Both the position numbers and the translations under genes were made by a program. A DNA stretch of 64,000 bases, taken from the NCBI RefSeq assembly GCF_002017865.1, contig NZ_MTJN01000002.1, forward strand, positions 1,302,001-1,366,000, in the 5' to 3' direction. Below the pieces are notes generated by a model, which made no database searches, was not told the origin of the DNA, and saw nothing but the letters and a program-made list of their open reading frames with translations. Position 1 is the stretch's first letter, and the number at the start of each line of letters is the position of its first letter. Below are positions 26,136 to 35,066 of the stretch, one piece after another. The DNA is from Rhodoferax fermentans. Lineage in GTDB: Bacteria; Pseudomonadota; Gammaproteobacteria; Burkholderiales; Burkholderiaceae_C.

Positions 26136-27603
26136 GGGTGATCAACTCCTGTTCGGTTAATTGGTTTTCTTCAAGCACGGCTTGCAGACGGCCATTGCGC
26201 ATCACGACCACGCGGTGGCACAGGCCGATCAGCTCCAGCAACTCACTGGAAATGACAATGACGGCCAGACCCTCGCGGGCCAGACGCTGGATCAGCGTGT
26301 AGATGTCGCTTTTGGCGCCCACGTCCACACCCCGGGTGGGTTCGTCGAGCACCACCACCTTCGGGTTCGGGTGCAGCACCTTGGCCAGCGCCAGCTTCTG
26401 CTGGTTGCCGCCTGACAGCGCAGAAGCCAAGCTGGTCAGGCTGCCGGTGCGGATGCCGTAGTCGTCCACAGCGGTTGTGAGCGCGGCTTTTTCAGCCGTG
26501 ATGTCCAGCAGCGGGTGGGCGTAACGCTGCAAGGTCATCAACGTCAGGTTCTCACGCAGGCCCAGGTTCACATGCAGGCCTTTGCCCTTGCGGTCTTCAC
26601 TGAGGTAGGTCAGGCCCTGCTGGGCGGCTGCGCGTGGGCTGCGCAGATCCACCACCCGGCCCTGCAGCTCAATCTGCCCGGCGCTGCGCGGGCGCAGGCC
26701 CAGCAGCCCCTCAAACAACTCGGTGCGCCCGGCACCCACCAGCCCGGCAAAACCCAGGATTTCACCCGGATGCACCTCAAAACTCACATCCTCGGCCCAA
26801 CCCGGCACCGTCAAGCCGGTGACTTTGAGCACCGGCTTGGCCGAGGGCAAATGTGGCGCCTTCGGCGGGTACAGGTTGGCCAGTTCGCGCCCGACCATCA
26901 GGCTGGCCATCTGCTGGCGCGTTAATTTGGCTGTGTCTTCGCGGGTCACAAACTGGCCGTCGCGCATCACCACCACCTCGTCGGTCACCTGTTGCACCTC
27001 GTCAAGCTTGTGTGAGATATAGACCAGGGTGACACCATCGGCCTTGAGCTGCGCCATCAGCGCAAACAGGCGTTTGGTTTCGCCCGGGGTCAGGGTGGCG
27101 GTGGGCTCATCCATGATCAGCAGGCGGGCCCGGCGCAACAGGGCGCGTGCAATCTCCACCAGCTGCTTTTCCGCCACGATCAAGTGACGCACCCGGGTAT
27201 TGACATCGGCTTGTAAACCGACCTGGGCGATGGCCTGGGCGGCCTCGGCCTGCATGCTGGCCTCATCCAGCAGCCAGCCGCGTTTTTTCTCGTGGCCCAG
27301 AAACATGTTCTGGGCAATCGTCAGGTCGTCGGCCAGGCTGAACTCCTGGTGGATCAGCACAATGCCCTGTTCCTCGGCCTGGCGCGAGCTGGCAAACACC
27401 ATCGGCTGGCCGTTGATGCGCAGGCTGCCGCTGCTGATCGACTCAAAGCCAGACAGGATTTTCATCAGCGTCGACTTGCCAGCGCCGTTCTCACCAATCA
27501 GGCCTACGGTGCGCCCGGCCTGCAGTTTGAAACTCACCCCATGCAGCACCTGCACCGGGCCAAATTGTTTGACCACCTGGTCAAACTCGACATCCACACT
27601 CAT
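26116..27603 (-). CDS. CUT2-family sugar ABC transporter ATP-binding protein (RbsA-like)
   Basis: Double-domain ATPase of 495 residues. Domain 1: Walker [10 protein letters not shown] (near residue 37), Walker [11 protein letters not shown]. Domain 2: [13 protein letters not shown], signature LSGGNQQK, Walker [12 protein letters not shown]. It is overlapped by the ROK gene at its start (ATGA at 27600-27603) and by the permease at its end, showing a tightly packed operon. Substrate unknown. Confidence 0.93.
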   Translation of the reverse strand: MSVDVEFDQVVKQFGPVQVLHGVSFKLQAGRTVGLIGENGAGKSTLMKILSGFESISSGSLRINGQPMVFASSRQAEEQGIVLIHQEFSLADDLTIAQNMFLGHEKKRGWLLDEASMQAEAAQAIAQVGLQADVNTRVRHLIVAEKQLVEIARALLRRARLLIMDEPTATLTPGETKRLFALMAQLKADGVTLVYISHKLDEVQQVTDEVVVMRDGQFVTREDTAKLTRQQMASLMVGRELANLYPPKAPHLPSAKPVLKVTGLTVPGWAEDVSFEVHPGEILGFAGLVGAGRTELFEGLLGLRPRSAGQIELQGRVVDLRSPRAAAQQGLTYLSEDRKGKGLHVNLGLRENLTLMTLQRYAHPLLDITAEKAALTTAVDDYGIRTGSLTSLASALSGGNQQKLALAKVLHPNPKVVVLDEPTRGVDVGAKSDIYTLIQRLAREGLAVIVISSELLELIGLCHRVVVMRNGRLQAVLEENQLTEQELITHATGTH

Positions 27604-28802
27604 GCGCTTTTCCCCCTGCTTTTGAGCGTCTCCTGCATGGCCAGCACCCCCGCCCCCACCAGACCGGCCTGCTCGGCCAGCGGGGTGTACTGGATCTCCA
27701 GATGCCGGGTCGACAAGGCCAGTGAACGCTGGTAAACACTTTGACGCACCGAGGCCAGCAACAGCGGGCCGATGCGGGTGATGCCACCCCCAATGAACAC
27801 ATGTGAGGGGTTGAAAAAATTCACGACGGACGCCAGCATCTGCCCGATCAGGTTGCCGGTGTGCTGGATGATGTGGTTGGCAGCTGCGTCACCGTTGCGG
27901 CTGGCCTGGCCAACATCTTCGGGGGTGATGTGCCCTTTTTCGGCAAGACAGACCGCCAACAGCTCACTTTGGCCCGACTGTGCAGCCTCGGTCGCCAAGC
28001 GGCTGATGGCCGGGCCAGCGGCCATGGTTTCCACACAGCCCAGGTTGCCGCAGTGGCAACGCGGCCCGGCGGTATCCACACAAATGTGGCCCACATCACC
28101 GGCCGAGCCATTGGCCCCCCGGTACACCTCGCCATGGCAGACGATGCCGCAGCCAATGCCGGTGCCCACTTTGATGACCAGAAAATTCTGCAGGCTGCGC
28201 TGCAAGCGCCACAACTCACCCAGCGCCATCAGGTTGACGTCGTTGTCCACAAACACCGGGGCGCTGTATTCCTCGCGCAGGTAGTCGCGGATCGAAAAGC
28301 CGTCCCAGTTGGGCATCAGCGGTGGATTGACCAGCTGGCCACTCTCAAAGTCGATTGGCCCCGGCACCCCCACACCAATACCGATGACCTGCTTGGCGGT
28401 GGCGCCGCACTGGGCCAGCATCTGGCGCATCAGCACCCGCACCCGTGACATCACATCACCTGGGCCGCGCCGCACATCCAGGGGTTCAGCAATCTGGGCC
28501 AACACCGTCAAATCGGGTTTCATCACCGCCAGATCCAGGCTGGTGGCGCCCAGGTCGACACACAACAACACACCCAGCCCGCCGCTGAGTTGAAGCGTCT
28601 CGGCGCGGCGTCCGCCGTTGGAGTTGAGCAGCCCCACCTCGTCCAGCAGTCCCTGATCGAGCAGGGAGGCCACCAGGCTGTTGGTCTTGCTTTTTGAATA
28701 GGCCAGCTGATGCGACAGTTCATACCGAGACACACCCGCCGACCAGAAAATGGTTTGCAGGATGCTGATCTCGTCAACAGACAGTGTGTCCCAGTGTGCC
28801 AA
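27600..28802 (-). CDS. ROK-family transcriptional regulator
   Basis: Probable sugar-responsive regulator of its own operon, 400 residues. The N-terminal helix-turn-helix (about residues 15-60, ILQTIFWSAGVSRYELSHQL) is followed by a ROK domain with GDVGHI and the zinc motif CHCGNLGCVE near residue 245. The only well-placed start is a TTG at 28802 with AGGAG 7 nt upstream; the first in-frame ATG lies far inside. It is the first gene of the operon and autoregulation is likely: palindromes with TTAG/CTAA half-sites lie about 65-95 bp upstream. Confidence 0.87.
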   Translation of the reverse strand: MAHWDTLSVDEISILQTIFWSAGVSRYELSHQLAYSKSKTNSLVASLLDQGLLDEVGLLNSNGGRRAETLQLSGGLGVLLCVDLGATSLDLAVMKPDLTVLAQIAEPLDVRRGPGDVMSRVRVLMRQMLAQCGATAKQVIGIGVGVPGPIDFESGQLVNPPLMPNWDGFSIRDYLREEYSAPVFVDNDVNLMALGELWRLQRSLQNFLVIKVGTGIGCGIVCHGEVYRGANGSAGDVGHICVDTAGPRCHCGNLGCVETMAAGPAISRLATEAAQSGQSELLAVCLAEKGHITPEDVGQASRNGDAAANHIIQHTGNLIGQMLASVVNFFNPSHVFIGGGITRIGPLLLASVRQSVYQRSLALSTRHLEIQYTPLAEQAGLVGAGVLAMQETLKSRGKSA

Positions 28803-28865
28803 AGTTTGTCTCCTATCGGCTCTGGCCCCATTCTTGTGAGGCTCTGATCGATCATAGGATCACCA

Positions 28866-28897
28866 CTTAGGCTAAACAAGGCCTAAGTTAGACCTAA
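28866..28897. promoter_or_regulatory. Candidate ROK operator cluster
   Basis: CTTAGGC (28866-28872) and GCCTAAG (28881-28887) are perfect inverted arms around 8 nt. Next to them TTAG-AC-CTAA (28888-28897) is a second palindrome. They lie upstream of the TTG start of the ROK gene, in the only gap before the operon. Confidence 0.5.
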
Positions 28898-28957
28898 ATT
28901 TGGCCAAAGATCAAAAACACCCAAACCCGTGGCTGGGGCGAAAGCCTCCCGGCCAAG

Positions 28958-30472
28958 TCAGCCAAACACCCCATGCAAAAACCAGGCGGGTGCCGCACTG
29001 CTGAGCCGCTCGCGGTAGATCCACAACAGGGGTGAGTTGGGACTGCGCGCCACAAAGTAGTCGCGCAAAACAACGGGGCCAGAGGGCGGGGGTGCCTCGC
29101 CAGCAGCTTGAGGGTGTGGCCCGGGGTCAGGGCGCTCAGCAGATGGCCCGGTTGGCCGCAACACCGCCCACCAGGCGGCCTCCAACCGCTGCGGCCCCGC
29201 CAGCAGGGTCAGCGGCCCCTGGTAATGCGGCTGCTGCTGGACCACCCGCAGTGGCAAGGGCTCAGCCAGCAACCAGGTGGGGTACAGGGCCGTGGCCCAC
29301 CCCGTTGGCACAGGGGCTCTCTTATCGGCCATGCTTGAGCTATTTTGGCCTCCAGCCCTTGTACCACAAGGGCTGATCGCTATCTTTTCAGAAGTTTTCC
29401 TGGGTGCCCGATGCTGGCCCATGATGGCCGCCGATGCATCACCAGCCGCTGGGCGCCAGCGCTGCATCTGTTCGGGCCGGTGGTCGGCTTGCGGCACCAG
29501 GCGCAGCACCTGGTGGGCACCGAGTCGCGCACTCAGACGCTCGAGCAGCTGCGCCAGACTGTCGCCCTGGGCTTGGTCTTCAAGCAGCAGGCTGGCGCTT
29601 TGCCCCTGCAACGCCTGGGTTTCGAGCGAGCGCAGGCGCAGCGACAACACCGGCGCGGGCAGCGTGAGCTGACCCAGGCGCTCGGCCAGCAGGCGCAGCA
29701 GGTGGCTGGTGTCGGCACTGGCCTCGGCGCTGCGCAACACCAATGTCCCCTGTGTCGCCGTGTTGCGGCGCACATCCATCAACCAGCCCAGCTCCACCGC
29801 CAGCACACCGCGCTGGCGCAGTTGCAGCCAGACCTGCAGTTGTGCCAACAGGCGGCGCGCGCCAAACAACAAGGCCAGCGCACTGTCCACCGGCTGGGGC
29901 AACTCCAGCGCCGCCTCAAACACCTCGGGCAGGCTCAGCCAGGGGTAGACATCCGGACGCAAGCCGTAGGCCTGGTCGAGCGCATCCACCAGCGCCGCAC
30001 CAAAACGCCGTGCCACACCGGCACGCGGCAAGGCCCGCAACTGGCCCCAGCGGCGGCAACCCAGGCGCGCCAGCGTGGCCAGATGCGGTTGGGCCGCTGC
30101 CAGGCTGCTCAGCGGCAACTGGTCGGGCATCAGCGGCGGCTGTGGCGGCTGCTGCGCCCGTGCAAGCGCTACCAAAGATGTATCACCCTGCCCATAGTAG
30201 ACAAGGGCTACCGGCTTGTTTGACTCACAAATATGACGCAACAGCGCGGCCTGGCCACCCCACAGCCGGGTGCTGGTTGACACCTCCAGCAGCACCGCGC
30301 CGCCCAGCACCACCACCTTGGGGGTGAACTGCAGCGCCCACCAGCCCAGGGCGGTGAGTGGGTCGGCCAAGTCAGCCCCCTCAGCCACGGGTGACCCCGC
30401 CGTGTCTGGTGACACGGCCGCCACAGGCCGGGCTGCGGACTCAGGCGGCAGCCACAAGGCGATCCAGTGCAT
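28958..30472 (-). CDS. imuB: ImuB, catalytically inactive Y-family polymerase-like SOS protein
   Basis: Scaffold of the ImuABC mutasome that links DnaE2 to the sliding clamp; a Y-family fold (DinB-like) without polymerase activity. The 504-residue product starts MHWIALWLPPE, has FTPKVVVLGGAVLLEVSTS and GCRRWGQLRALPRAGVARRFG in the expected order, and ends in SPLLWIYRER...WFLHGVFG, typical of ImuB. The ATG at 30472 overlaps imuA by 32 bp; the longer frame upstream is imuA read in another frame. Two stretches match the dispersed repeat (about 29337-29395 and, more weakly, 30170-30235) and are read in frame, adding peptides such as KIAISPCGTRAGGQNSSS. Confidence 0.9.
   Translation of the reverse strand: MHWIALWLPPESAARPVAAVSPDTAGSPVAEGADLADPLTALGWWALQFTPKVVVLGGAVLLEVSTSTRLWGGQAALLRHICESNKPVALVYYGQGDTSLVALARAQQPPQPPLMPDQLPLSSLAAAQPHLATLARLGCRRWGQLRALPRAGVARRFGAALVDALDQAYGLRPDVYPWLSLPEVFEAALELPQPVDSALALLFGARRLLAQLQVWLQLRQRGVLAVELGWLMDVRRNTATQGTLVLRSAEASADTSHLLRLLAERLGQLTLPAPVLSLRLRSLETQALQGQSASLLLEDQAQGDSLAQLLERLSARLGAHQVLRLVPQADHRPEQMQRWRPAAGDASAAIMGQHRAPRKTSEKIAISPCGTRAGGQNSSSMADKRAPVPTGWATALYPTWLLAEPLPLRVVQQQPHYQGPLTLLAGPQRLEAAWWAVLRPTGPSAERPDPGPHPQAAGEAPPPSGPVVLRDYFVARSPNSPLLWIYRERLSSAAPAWFLHGVFG
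29337..29395. repeat. Dispersed palindromic repeat inside the imuB coding sequence
   Basis: GGCCTCCAGCCCTTGTAC and ACAAGGGCTGATCGCTATC reproduce both arms of the intergenic palindrome, with AT-rich ends. The repeat is read without a stop in imuB, between the region of RWRPA and PTWLLAEPLPL, in what looks like a variable linker. Confidence 0.75.
30170..30235. repeat. Degenerate repeat copy inside imuB
   Basis: On the minus strand this reads GGTAGCCCTTGTCTACTATG then GGGCAGGGTGATACATCTTTG, a weakened version of the palindrome arms. It is in frame and encodes residues around VALVYYGQGDTSLV. Confidence 0.4.
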
Positions 30473-31265
30473 AGGCAGGCTCCAGCCAGGGTGTGGGGGT
30501 ATCCCCGGTGAGGAGCTGCGGGGCAGACACAGCCGACCGGGGTGGTTCAACCCAGCCGGCTGCAGACGCCAGCGGCACAGCGCTGAGCGCCAACACCGCA
30601 CTCAGCGCCACCGGCCGGGCTGGCAGCTGCAGCACCTCGGCCAGCGGTGGGCCACGCCGTTTGAGGATCTGCACTGCCAAGTCATCGTCCGGGCTTGACG
30701 CGGTTGGCGGCCCAGCTGCCGCCCCAAGCAACAGCCGCAACACCGCAGGAGAAGACTCGCCCTGCGCGCTGGCCGGGCGAAACACGCACAACAAACAACG
30801 GTGGGCCTGCGCCGCCAGATGCAGGCGCCGCAGATGCTCGGAGCGCACCTGCGCCAACCAGACCAGCAAGGCCGCCACCTCGCTGCAACGCAGCGCCTGC
30901 TCGGCCGCCCACAGGCGCTGCGCCACGGTGCCCGCCTGAACCTGGACCAGGCGGCGCAGATCCAGCCCCTGCGCCGCCAGTGCCGGGCCAAACGGCAGAT
31001 GTGGCGCCCCCACCAGCACCACGCTGCGCTTCAGCGTGGACAAGGCGGGCAGCAGCAGACGCCACTCGGCAGCATCCCCGGGCGCTTGCAGCACCTCACT
31101 CAGCGCCCCCAGCGGCCAGCCACCACCGGGCAGCTGGGCGTCCAGCAGCGCATGGCCGCTGGGCAACACACCGCCGTCGGCACTGGCAGCCTCGGCCAGG
31201 GCGTCAGCGCGCCACACGGCGTCGCCAAAGCGCTCAAGCAGGGTGGAAACAGAAGACAGGGCCAT
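30441..31265 (-). CDS. imuA: ImuA, RecA-like SOS mutagenesis protein
   Basis: Recombinase-like component of the ImuA-ImuB-DnaE2 system, 274 residues. It has the RecA/SulA-like layout: GHALLDAQLPGGGWPLGALSEVL near residue 45 (the degenerate nucleotide-binding region), VVLVGAPHLPFGPALAAQGLDLRRLV, and VAALLVWLAQVRSEHLRRLHLAAQ. It overlaps imuB at its 3' end and is preceded by a LexA box 21-36 bp before the ATG at 31265. Length and order match Burkholderiales ImuA. Confidence 0.88.
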   Translation of the reverse strand: MALSSVSTLLERFGDAVWRADALAEAASADGGVLPSGHALLDAQLPGGGWPLGALSEVLQAPGDAAEWRLLLPALSTLKRSVVLVGAPHLPFGPALAAQGLDLRRLVQVQAGTVAQRLWAAEQALRCSEVAALLVWLAQVRSEHLRRLHLAAQAHRCLLCVFRPASAQGESSPAVLRLLLGAAAGPPTASSPDDDLAVQILKRRGPPLAEVLQLPARPVALSAVLALSAVPLASAAGWVEPPRSAVSAPQLLTGDTPTPWLEPAYALDRLVAAA

Positions 31266-31280
31266 GGGATATTAGACACC

Positions 31281-31306
31281 AAATACTGTATGCATGAACA
31301 GTATTT
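31281..31306 (-). promoter_or_regulatory. LexA box upstream of imuA
   Basis: AAATACTGT (31281-31289) and ACAGTATTT (31298-31306) are perfect inverted arms giving CTGT-N8-ACAG at 31286-31301. It shares the extended form AATACTGT-N8-ACAGTATT with the box upstream of dnaE2, so both parts of the mutasome should be induced by DNA damage. Confidence 0.9.
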
Positions 31307-31401
31307 TAAGGTGCGTCAACCCTGCTCGCAACCTAGCCACAAACGCCTGGGTTGCTGGCCAAGCAGCTCAGCCAGAGGCGAAACGGCCACACAGCCACTA
31401 C

Positions 31402-31456
31402 CAAAAAAAGAGCTACTGCCCCTTTGCGAATAAGGGATAGCAGCTCTTTTTCATAC
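31402..31456. repeat. Dispersed palindromic repeat, copy 3
   Basis: AGAGCTACTGCCCCTT and AAGGGATAGCAGCTCT flank a short loop, with A and T runs outside. It lies between the unknown membrane protein gene and imuA, where it could terminate transcription of upstream minus-strand RNA. The remaining bases of this gap (31307-31520) show no gene. Confidence 0.78.
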
Positions 31457-31520
31457 AAACCGGGTCCAGGGCGCCACCCTGGCCGTCACACCATCCCGCT
31501 GGGTGGAAGCAAGCGCCGAT

Positions 31521-33380
31521 TTAGCCCAACCAACCCAGAAACCACATCACACCAACGGCCACCACCAGCATCAGCACCAGGTAGGGCCAGCTCGACGGTT
31601 TGTCGGCGTAGGGGTCGCTCAGACTGCGCTGGGCGTTGGCGGGCAACTGCGCGATGTGTGTGAGCGAGGTGCCAAACGGGATGTTGATGCGAGCGCGCGC
31701 GTTGATGGCCCAGCCATTGGCGTCCAGGATCGGGCCCAGGTTGCGGGCGCGCAACTTGAACCAGGCCAGCAGCACCGCCGGGCCCGAGATCAGCGACATC
31801 ACCCCCAACACCACCAGCGGCCACTGCCACCAGGCCAGCGAAAACAGCCCGCTGACCACCGACACCACCATGGTGCCGACCGCACCCAGCGCCAGCCCGA
31901 TCGCGGCAAAAATACCGGCAAATTTGCCCACGTCAAACGGCGGTGGGGGTGGCGCCTTGGCGGCATCCCCTGCGGCGGCCTTGGTGCTGGCGTTCAGGGC
32001 CGCACCCACCAGTTTGTCATCCGCCGCTTTGGCTTTGCTGGCAGCGAGTTTTTGCATCTGGCTGCCCACGGCGCGCGCCACCTGTTTGTAAGGCGCCCAG
32101 AACGCCTGGCGCAGGCTGATCGGGTGGTCAATGATTTTGGTGATGGTGGCGTCCCAGTCGCGGCCCTGGCGGTCGTAAAACACACCATTGCGCCCGACCA
32201 TGAGTTGGTCCGAATCCCCCGCAGTGAAGGCAGCGGCGATGCTGAGTTTGTCTGCCCCGCGCACACAGTCGCAATACACCAGGCACAGCCGGGACAAGCC
32301 CGCCAGCGCGGCATGTTTGGCCGCGTCGTTGACCGCCACACACAGCTCACATGAACGCCCGTCGAGGTAGAGCGTGCCGATCTGGAAGGTGGCTTTGCCC
32401 TGGCGCGTGTAGAAGTCGCGAAACGCGACAAAGTTGTTGGCCAGCGGCTGCAGGTCGCGCACATAACGGGCCAGTTGTTCCAGGTCACGCACACCGTCGC
32501 CCTCGGCCGAGGGGTCGGGTTTGGCCGCCAACCAGGTGGTGTAACTGGCCAATTTGCTCTGGATGTTTTGCCAGTCAGCGGGGCTGAGCTGGTCTTGCGC
32601 ACCGAGCAGCGGCGTCACCACGCTGTCGCGCAGGGTTTGGATGCGTGCTGCCCAGGCCGGGTTGATGCCACGGGTCAAGGGCAACACAGCGTCTGAGGTG
32701 ACATGGGCCAAAGGCAGGTCGCTGATGCCCTGGCTGCCGGTCTGCAGGCTGGCGGGCGCCAGCGCCTTGAGGGCGTCTTCGGACGCATTCAGCACCCCAC
32801 CGGCACGCGCATCAAAAGCGGCGAGCTGGCAGCGCGTGAAAAAGTCCTGCACCTTGCCGTCGAGCTCGGTCACCAGCGCATGAGCGGCGGCGGTGGCGTC
32901 ACCCAGCGGCAGCGCGTCATGCCCGGCGGCTTCCCACGCCGCCAGCGCACGTGCGGCGTGGCTGAGCTGGGCGGCGCTGGCTTCCGCCACGGTCAAGACA
33001 TCGGCCTCACCCTTGCCGAGTTGATGCGCCAGCATCAGCGCAGCGGCCTTGATCGACTTGCCGGATTCGTCATCATCACGAATCTGGGCAATAGGTACAC
33101 CCTCGCACTTTTGCACCAACAACTCGGGGTTGAGCAGGCGGCCATGGGCCCAGCGGATGGCGGCCAGCAGCTCGGGCGCCCGCACATGGCCGTCGTTGTC
33201 GCTGTCGATGAACTGCAGGCTGCGGGCGTCAAACTCGATGCCCTTGACCGGGCACGACAAGGCGACCCAGAGTTTCTGGTCCAGCTCGGTCAGGGCCAGC
33301 AGGTCGGCCGCTGTGTCGAGTTGCACCTGGTCAAAACCACCTGCCCGGAAAAAACGCCATGGATGAGAGTCAGTGGCCAC
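31521..33380 (-). CDS. Unknown membrane protein with an EF-hand loop
   Basis: 619-residue protein of unknown function. Near residue 58 DSDNDGHVRAPE fits the 12-residue EF-hand calcium-binding loop (acidic residues at positions 1, 3, 5 and 12, Gly at 6). The long middle part (about 90-470) is soluble and Ala-rich with no domain I recognise. The C-terminus has three probable membrane helices (about 490-515, 520-545 and 595-617), with WFKLRARNLGPILDANGWAIN between the last two. Translation appears to begin at a GTG with AAGGAG 5 nt upstream. It is not obviously in an operon. Confidence 0.8.
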   Translation of the reverse strand: MATDSHPWRFFRAGGFDQVQLDTAADLLALTELDQKLWVALSCPVKGIEFDARSLQFIDSDNDGHVRAPELLAAIRWAHGRLLNPELLVQKCEGVPIAQIRDDDESGKSIKAAALMLAHQLGKGEADVLTVAEASAAQLSHAARALAAWEAAGHDALPLGDATAAAHALVTELDGKVQDFFTRCQLAAFDARAGGVLNASEDALKALAPASLQTGSQGISDLPLAHVTSDAVLPLTRGINPAWAARIQTLRDSVVTPLLGAQDQLSPADWQNIQSKLASYTTWLAAKPDPSAEGDGVRDLEQLARYVRDLQPLANNFVAFRDFYTRQGKATFQIGTLYLDGRSCELCVAVNDAAKHAALAGLSRLCLVYCDCVRGADKLSIAAAFTAGDSDQLMVGRNGVFYDRQGRDWDATITKIIDHPISLRQAFWAPYKQVARAVGSQMQKLAASKAKAADDKLVGAALNASTKAAAGDAAKAPPPPPFDVGKFAGIFAAIGLALGAVGTMVVSVVSGLFSLAWWQWPLVVLGVMSLISGPAVLLAWFKLRARNLGPILDANGWAINARARINIPFGTSLTHIAQLPANAQRSLSDPYADKPSSWPYLVLMLVVAVGVMWFLGWLG

Positions 33381-33449
33381 AATGGCTCCTTGTGTGATGG
33401 GATGCCCTAGATATTAGTGCGTGTCTCGCACCCAGAAAACCAACGCGCG

Positions 33450-33821
33450 CTACAAATCCAAAGCCCAAGCCAAAAACAGCACAAACCCGGTCGACCCCAG
33501 CAAAGCGTGGATGGCCAGCACCCAGGCACTCCCCTGGCGTGACCAGCGCCGTGCCAGCACCGAGGTGGCAAAGCCCGTGATGACCGCCGTGGCCAACACC
33601 AGTGCGGTCGATTTGCCCAGCGCACCGGCGGCGGCGACACTGCCGTCGGGTGCACCGCGCAACAACATCACCACCATCTCCAGCCCCACCACACCCAGGA
33701 TCAGGTGAAAGCCGATGTGGATCGGGTTGCTGCCCTGGCGGCGCAGAAACTGCCAGCCCATCCACAAGCCCAAGCCCATCGAGGCACTCAGCAGCAGCAA
33801 CAGCGGCAGCATCTGCGTCAT
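33450..33821 (-). CDS. Small hydrophobic membrane protein of unknown function
   Basis: 123 residues with about four predicted membrane helices (roughly 4-22, 34-53, 66-84 and 98-117) and a basic RRWSRQG loop before the last. I recognise no family. I chose the ATG at 33821 (MTQMLPLL) over an upstream TTG. It follows the exporter gene on the same strand by 27 bp and may be co-transcribed with it. Confidence 0.65.
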   Translation of the reverse strand: MTQMLPLLLLLSASMGLGLWMGWQFLRRQGSNPIHIGFHLILGVVGLEMVVMLLRGAPDGSVAAAGALGKSTALVLATAVITGFATSVLARRWSRQGSAWVLAIHALLGSTGFVLFLAWALDL

Positions 33822-33848
33822 GTCATGGCCCTGCCTCAAGACCCGGGG

Positions 33849-35066
33849 TCAGGCACCGATGCTCGCCCAGCGGCGGCGCAGTTGCACCCAGGCCCCCAGG
33901 CCAATCGACAACAGCGCCAGCGAGGTGGCCGCCAGCCCGACGGTGGAGTGCATCACCAGCGGCGCAATCACCCCGGCCACCAGACCGTTGGCGCTGGAGC
34001 CGACAAAGGCCTGCAGGCTCGAGGCCATGCCCCGCCGATCCGGGTGCAGGTCCAGCACCAACAGGGTCACCACCGGCACCATCATGGCCCAGCCAAAGGC
34101 AAATATCGAGATCGGGAACATCGCCCACACAGCCTGCGCGGTGAACAGCATGTTGGCCCCCAGATTGATGATTGCCATGCAGAGCATGATCAGGAACCCG
34201 TACTTGATCTGACGCTTGGGGCTGATCCGCCCGGCCATGCGACCACTGACCCAGGCGCCACTCATGATGCCGCTGATGGTGAGCACAAAAAACCAGAAGA
34301 ACTGCGTGGGCGGCAGGGCCAGATGTTCACCCAGAAACACCGGCGCCGACAACACATACAAAAACATGCCATTGAACGGGACACCACTGGCCAACGCCAG
34401 CAACAAGAATCGCGGATCACGCCCGAGCTGCCAGTACCCCTGCATCAGGTTGCTGATCTTGAGCGGCTGGCGATGGCTCAGGTGCAGCGTCTCGGGCAAC
34501 AAGCGGTAGTTGGCCAGCCACAGAAACACACCGACCCCGGTCAGAAACCAGAACACGCTGTGCCAGCCCAGGTGCGCGAACAACACCCCGCCAATCATCG
34601 GCGCCACCGCCGGTGCCACACCAAAATAAATGGTGATCTGGCTCATCACCTTTTGCGCCTGCGCGGGCGGGAACATGTCACGCACCACCGCGCGTGACAC
34701 CACAATGCCCGCGCCGGTGGTCAGCCCCTGCACCGCGCGGAAAAACACCAACTGGCCGATGCTTTGAGACAGCGCACAGCCCATCGAGGCCAAGGTGAAA
34801 GCCGCCAGCCCCCACAACACCACCGGCCGGCGCCCGACGCTGTCAGACAGCGCCCCATGGAACAGGCTCATGAAGGCAAAACCGAACAGGTAGGCCGACA
34901 GCGTCTGCTGCATCTGCACCGGCGTGGCGTTGAGAGAGGCGGCTATGCCCGAAAACGCGGGAATGTAGGTGTCAATCGAAAACGGCCCGAGCATGCCCAG
35001 CATGGCCAGCAACACCGCCAGCGCCCAGCGTGGCGCCTGCCAGATGTGGTGTGCGTCAGGATTCAT
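33849..35066 (-). CDS. Bcr/CflA-family multidrug efflux MFS transporter
   Basis: Inner-membrane drug/proton antiporter of the major facilitator superfamily, 405 residues and about 12 helices. The DHA1 signature is recognisable: GPFSIDTYIPAF in helix 1, GALSDSVGRRPVVLWG in the loop after helix 2, and RAVQGLTTGAGIVVSRAVVRDMF in helix 4, all characteristic of Bcr/CflA. Substrate not predictable. Confidence 0.9.
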   Translation of the reverse strand: MNPDAHHIWQAPRWALAVLLAMLGMLGPFSIDTYIPAFSGIAASLNATPVQMQQTLSAYLFGFAFMSLFHGALSDSVGRRPVVLWGLAAFTLASMGCALSQSIGQLVFFRAVQGLTTGAGIVVSRAVVRDMFPPAQAQKVMSQITIYFGVAPAVAPMIGGVLFAHLGWHSVFWFLTGVGVFLWLANYRLLPETLHLSHRQPLKISNLMQGYWQLGRDPRFLLLALASGVPFNGMFLYVLSAPVFLGEHLALPPTQFFWFFVLTISGIMSGAWVSGRMAGRISPKRQIKYGFLIMLCMAIINLGANMLFTAQAVWAMFPISIFAFGWAMMVPVVTLLVLDLHPDRRGMASSLQAFVGSSANGLVAGVIAPLVMHSTVGLAATSLALLSIGLGAWVQLRRRWASIGA

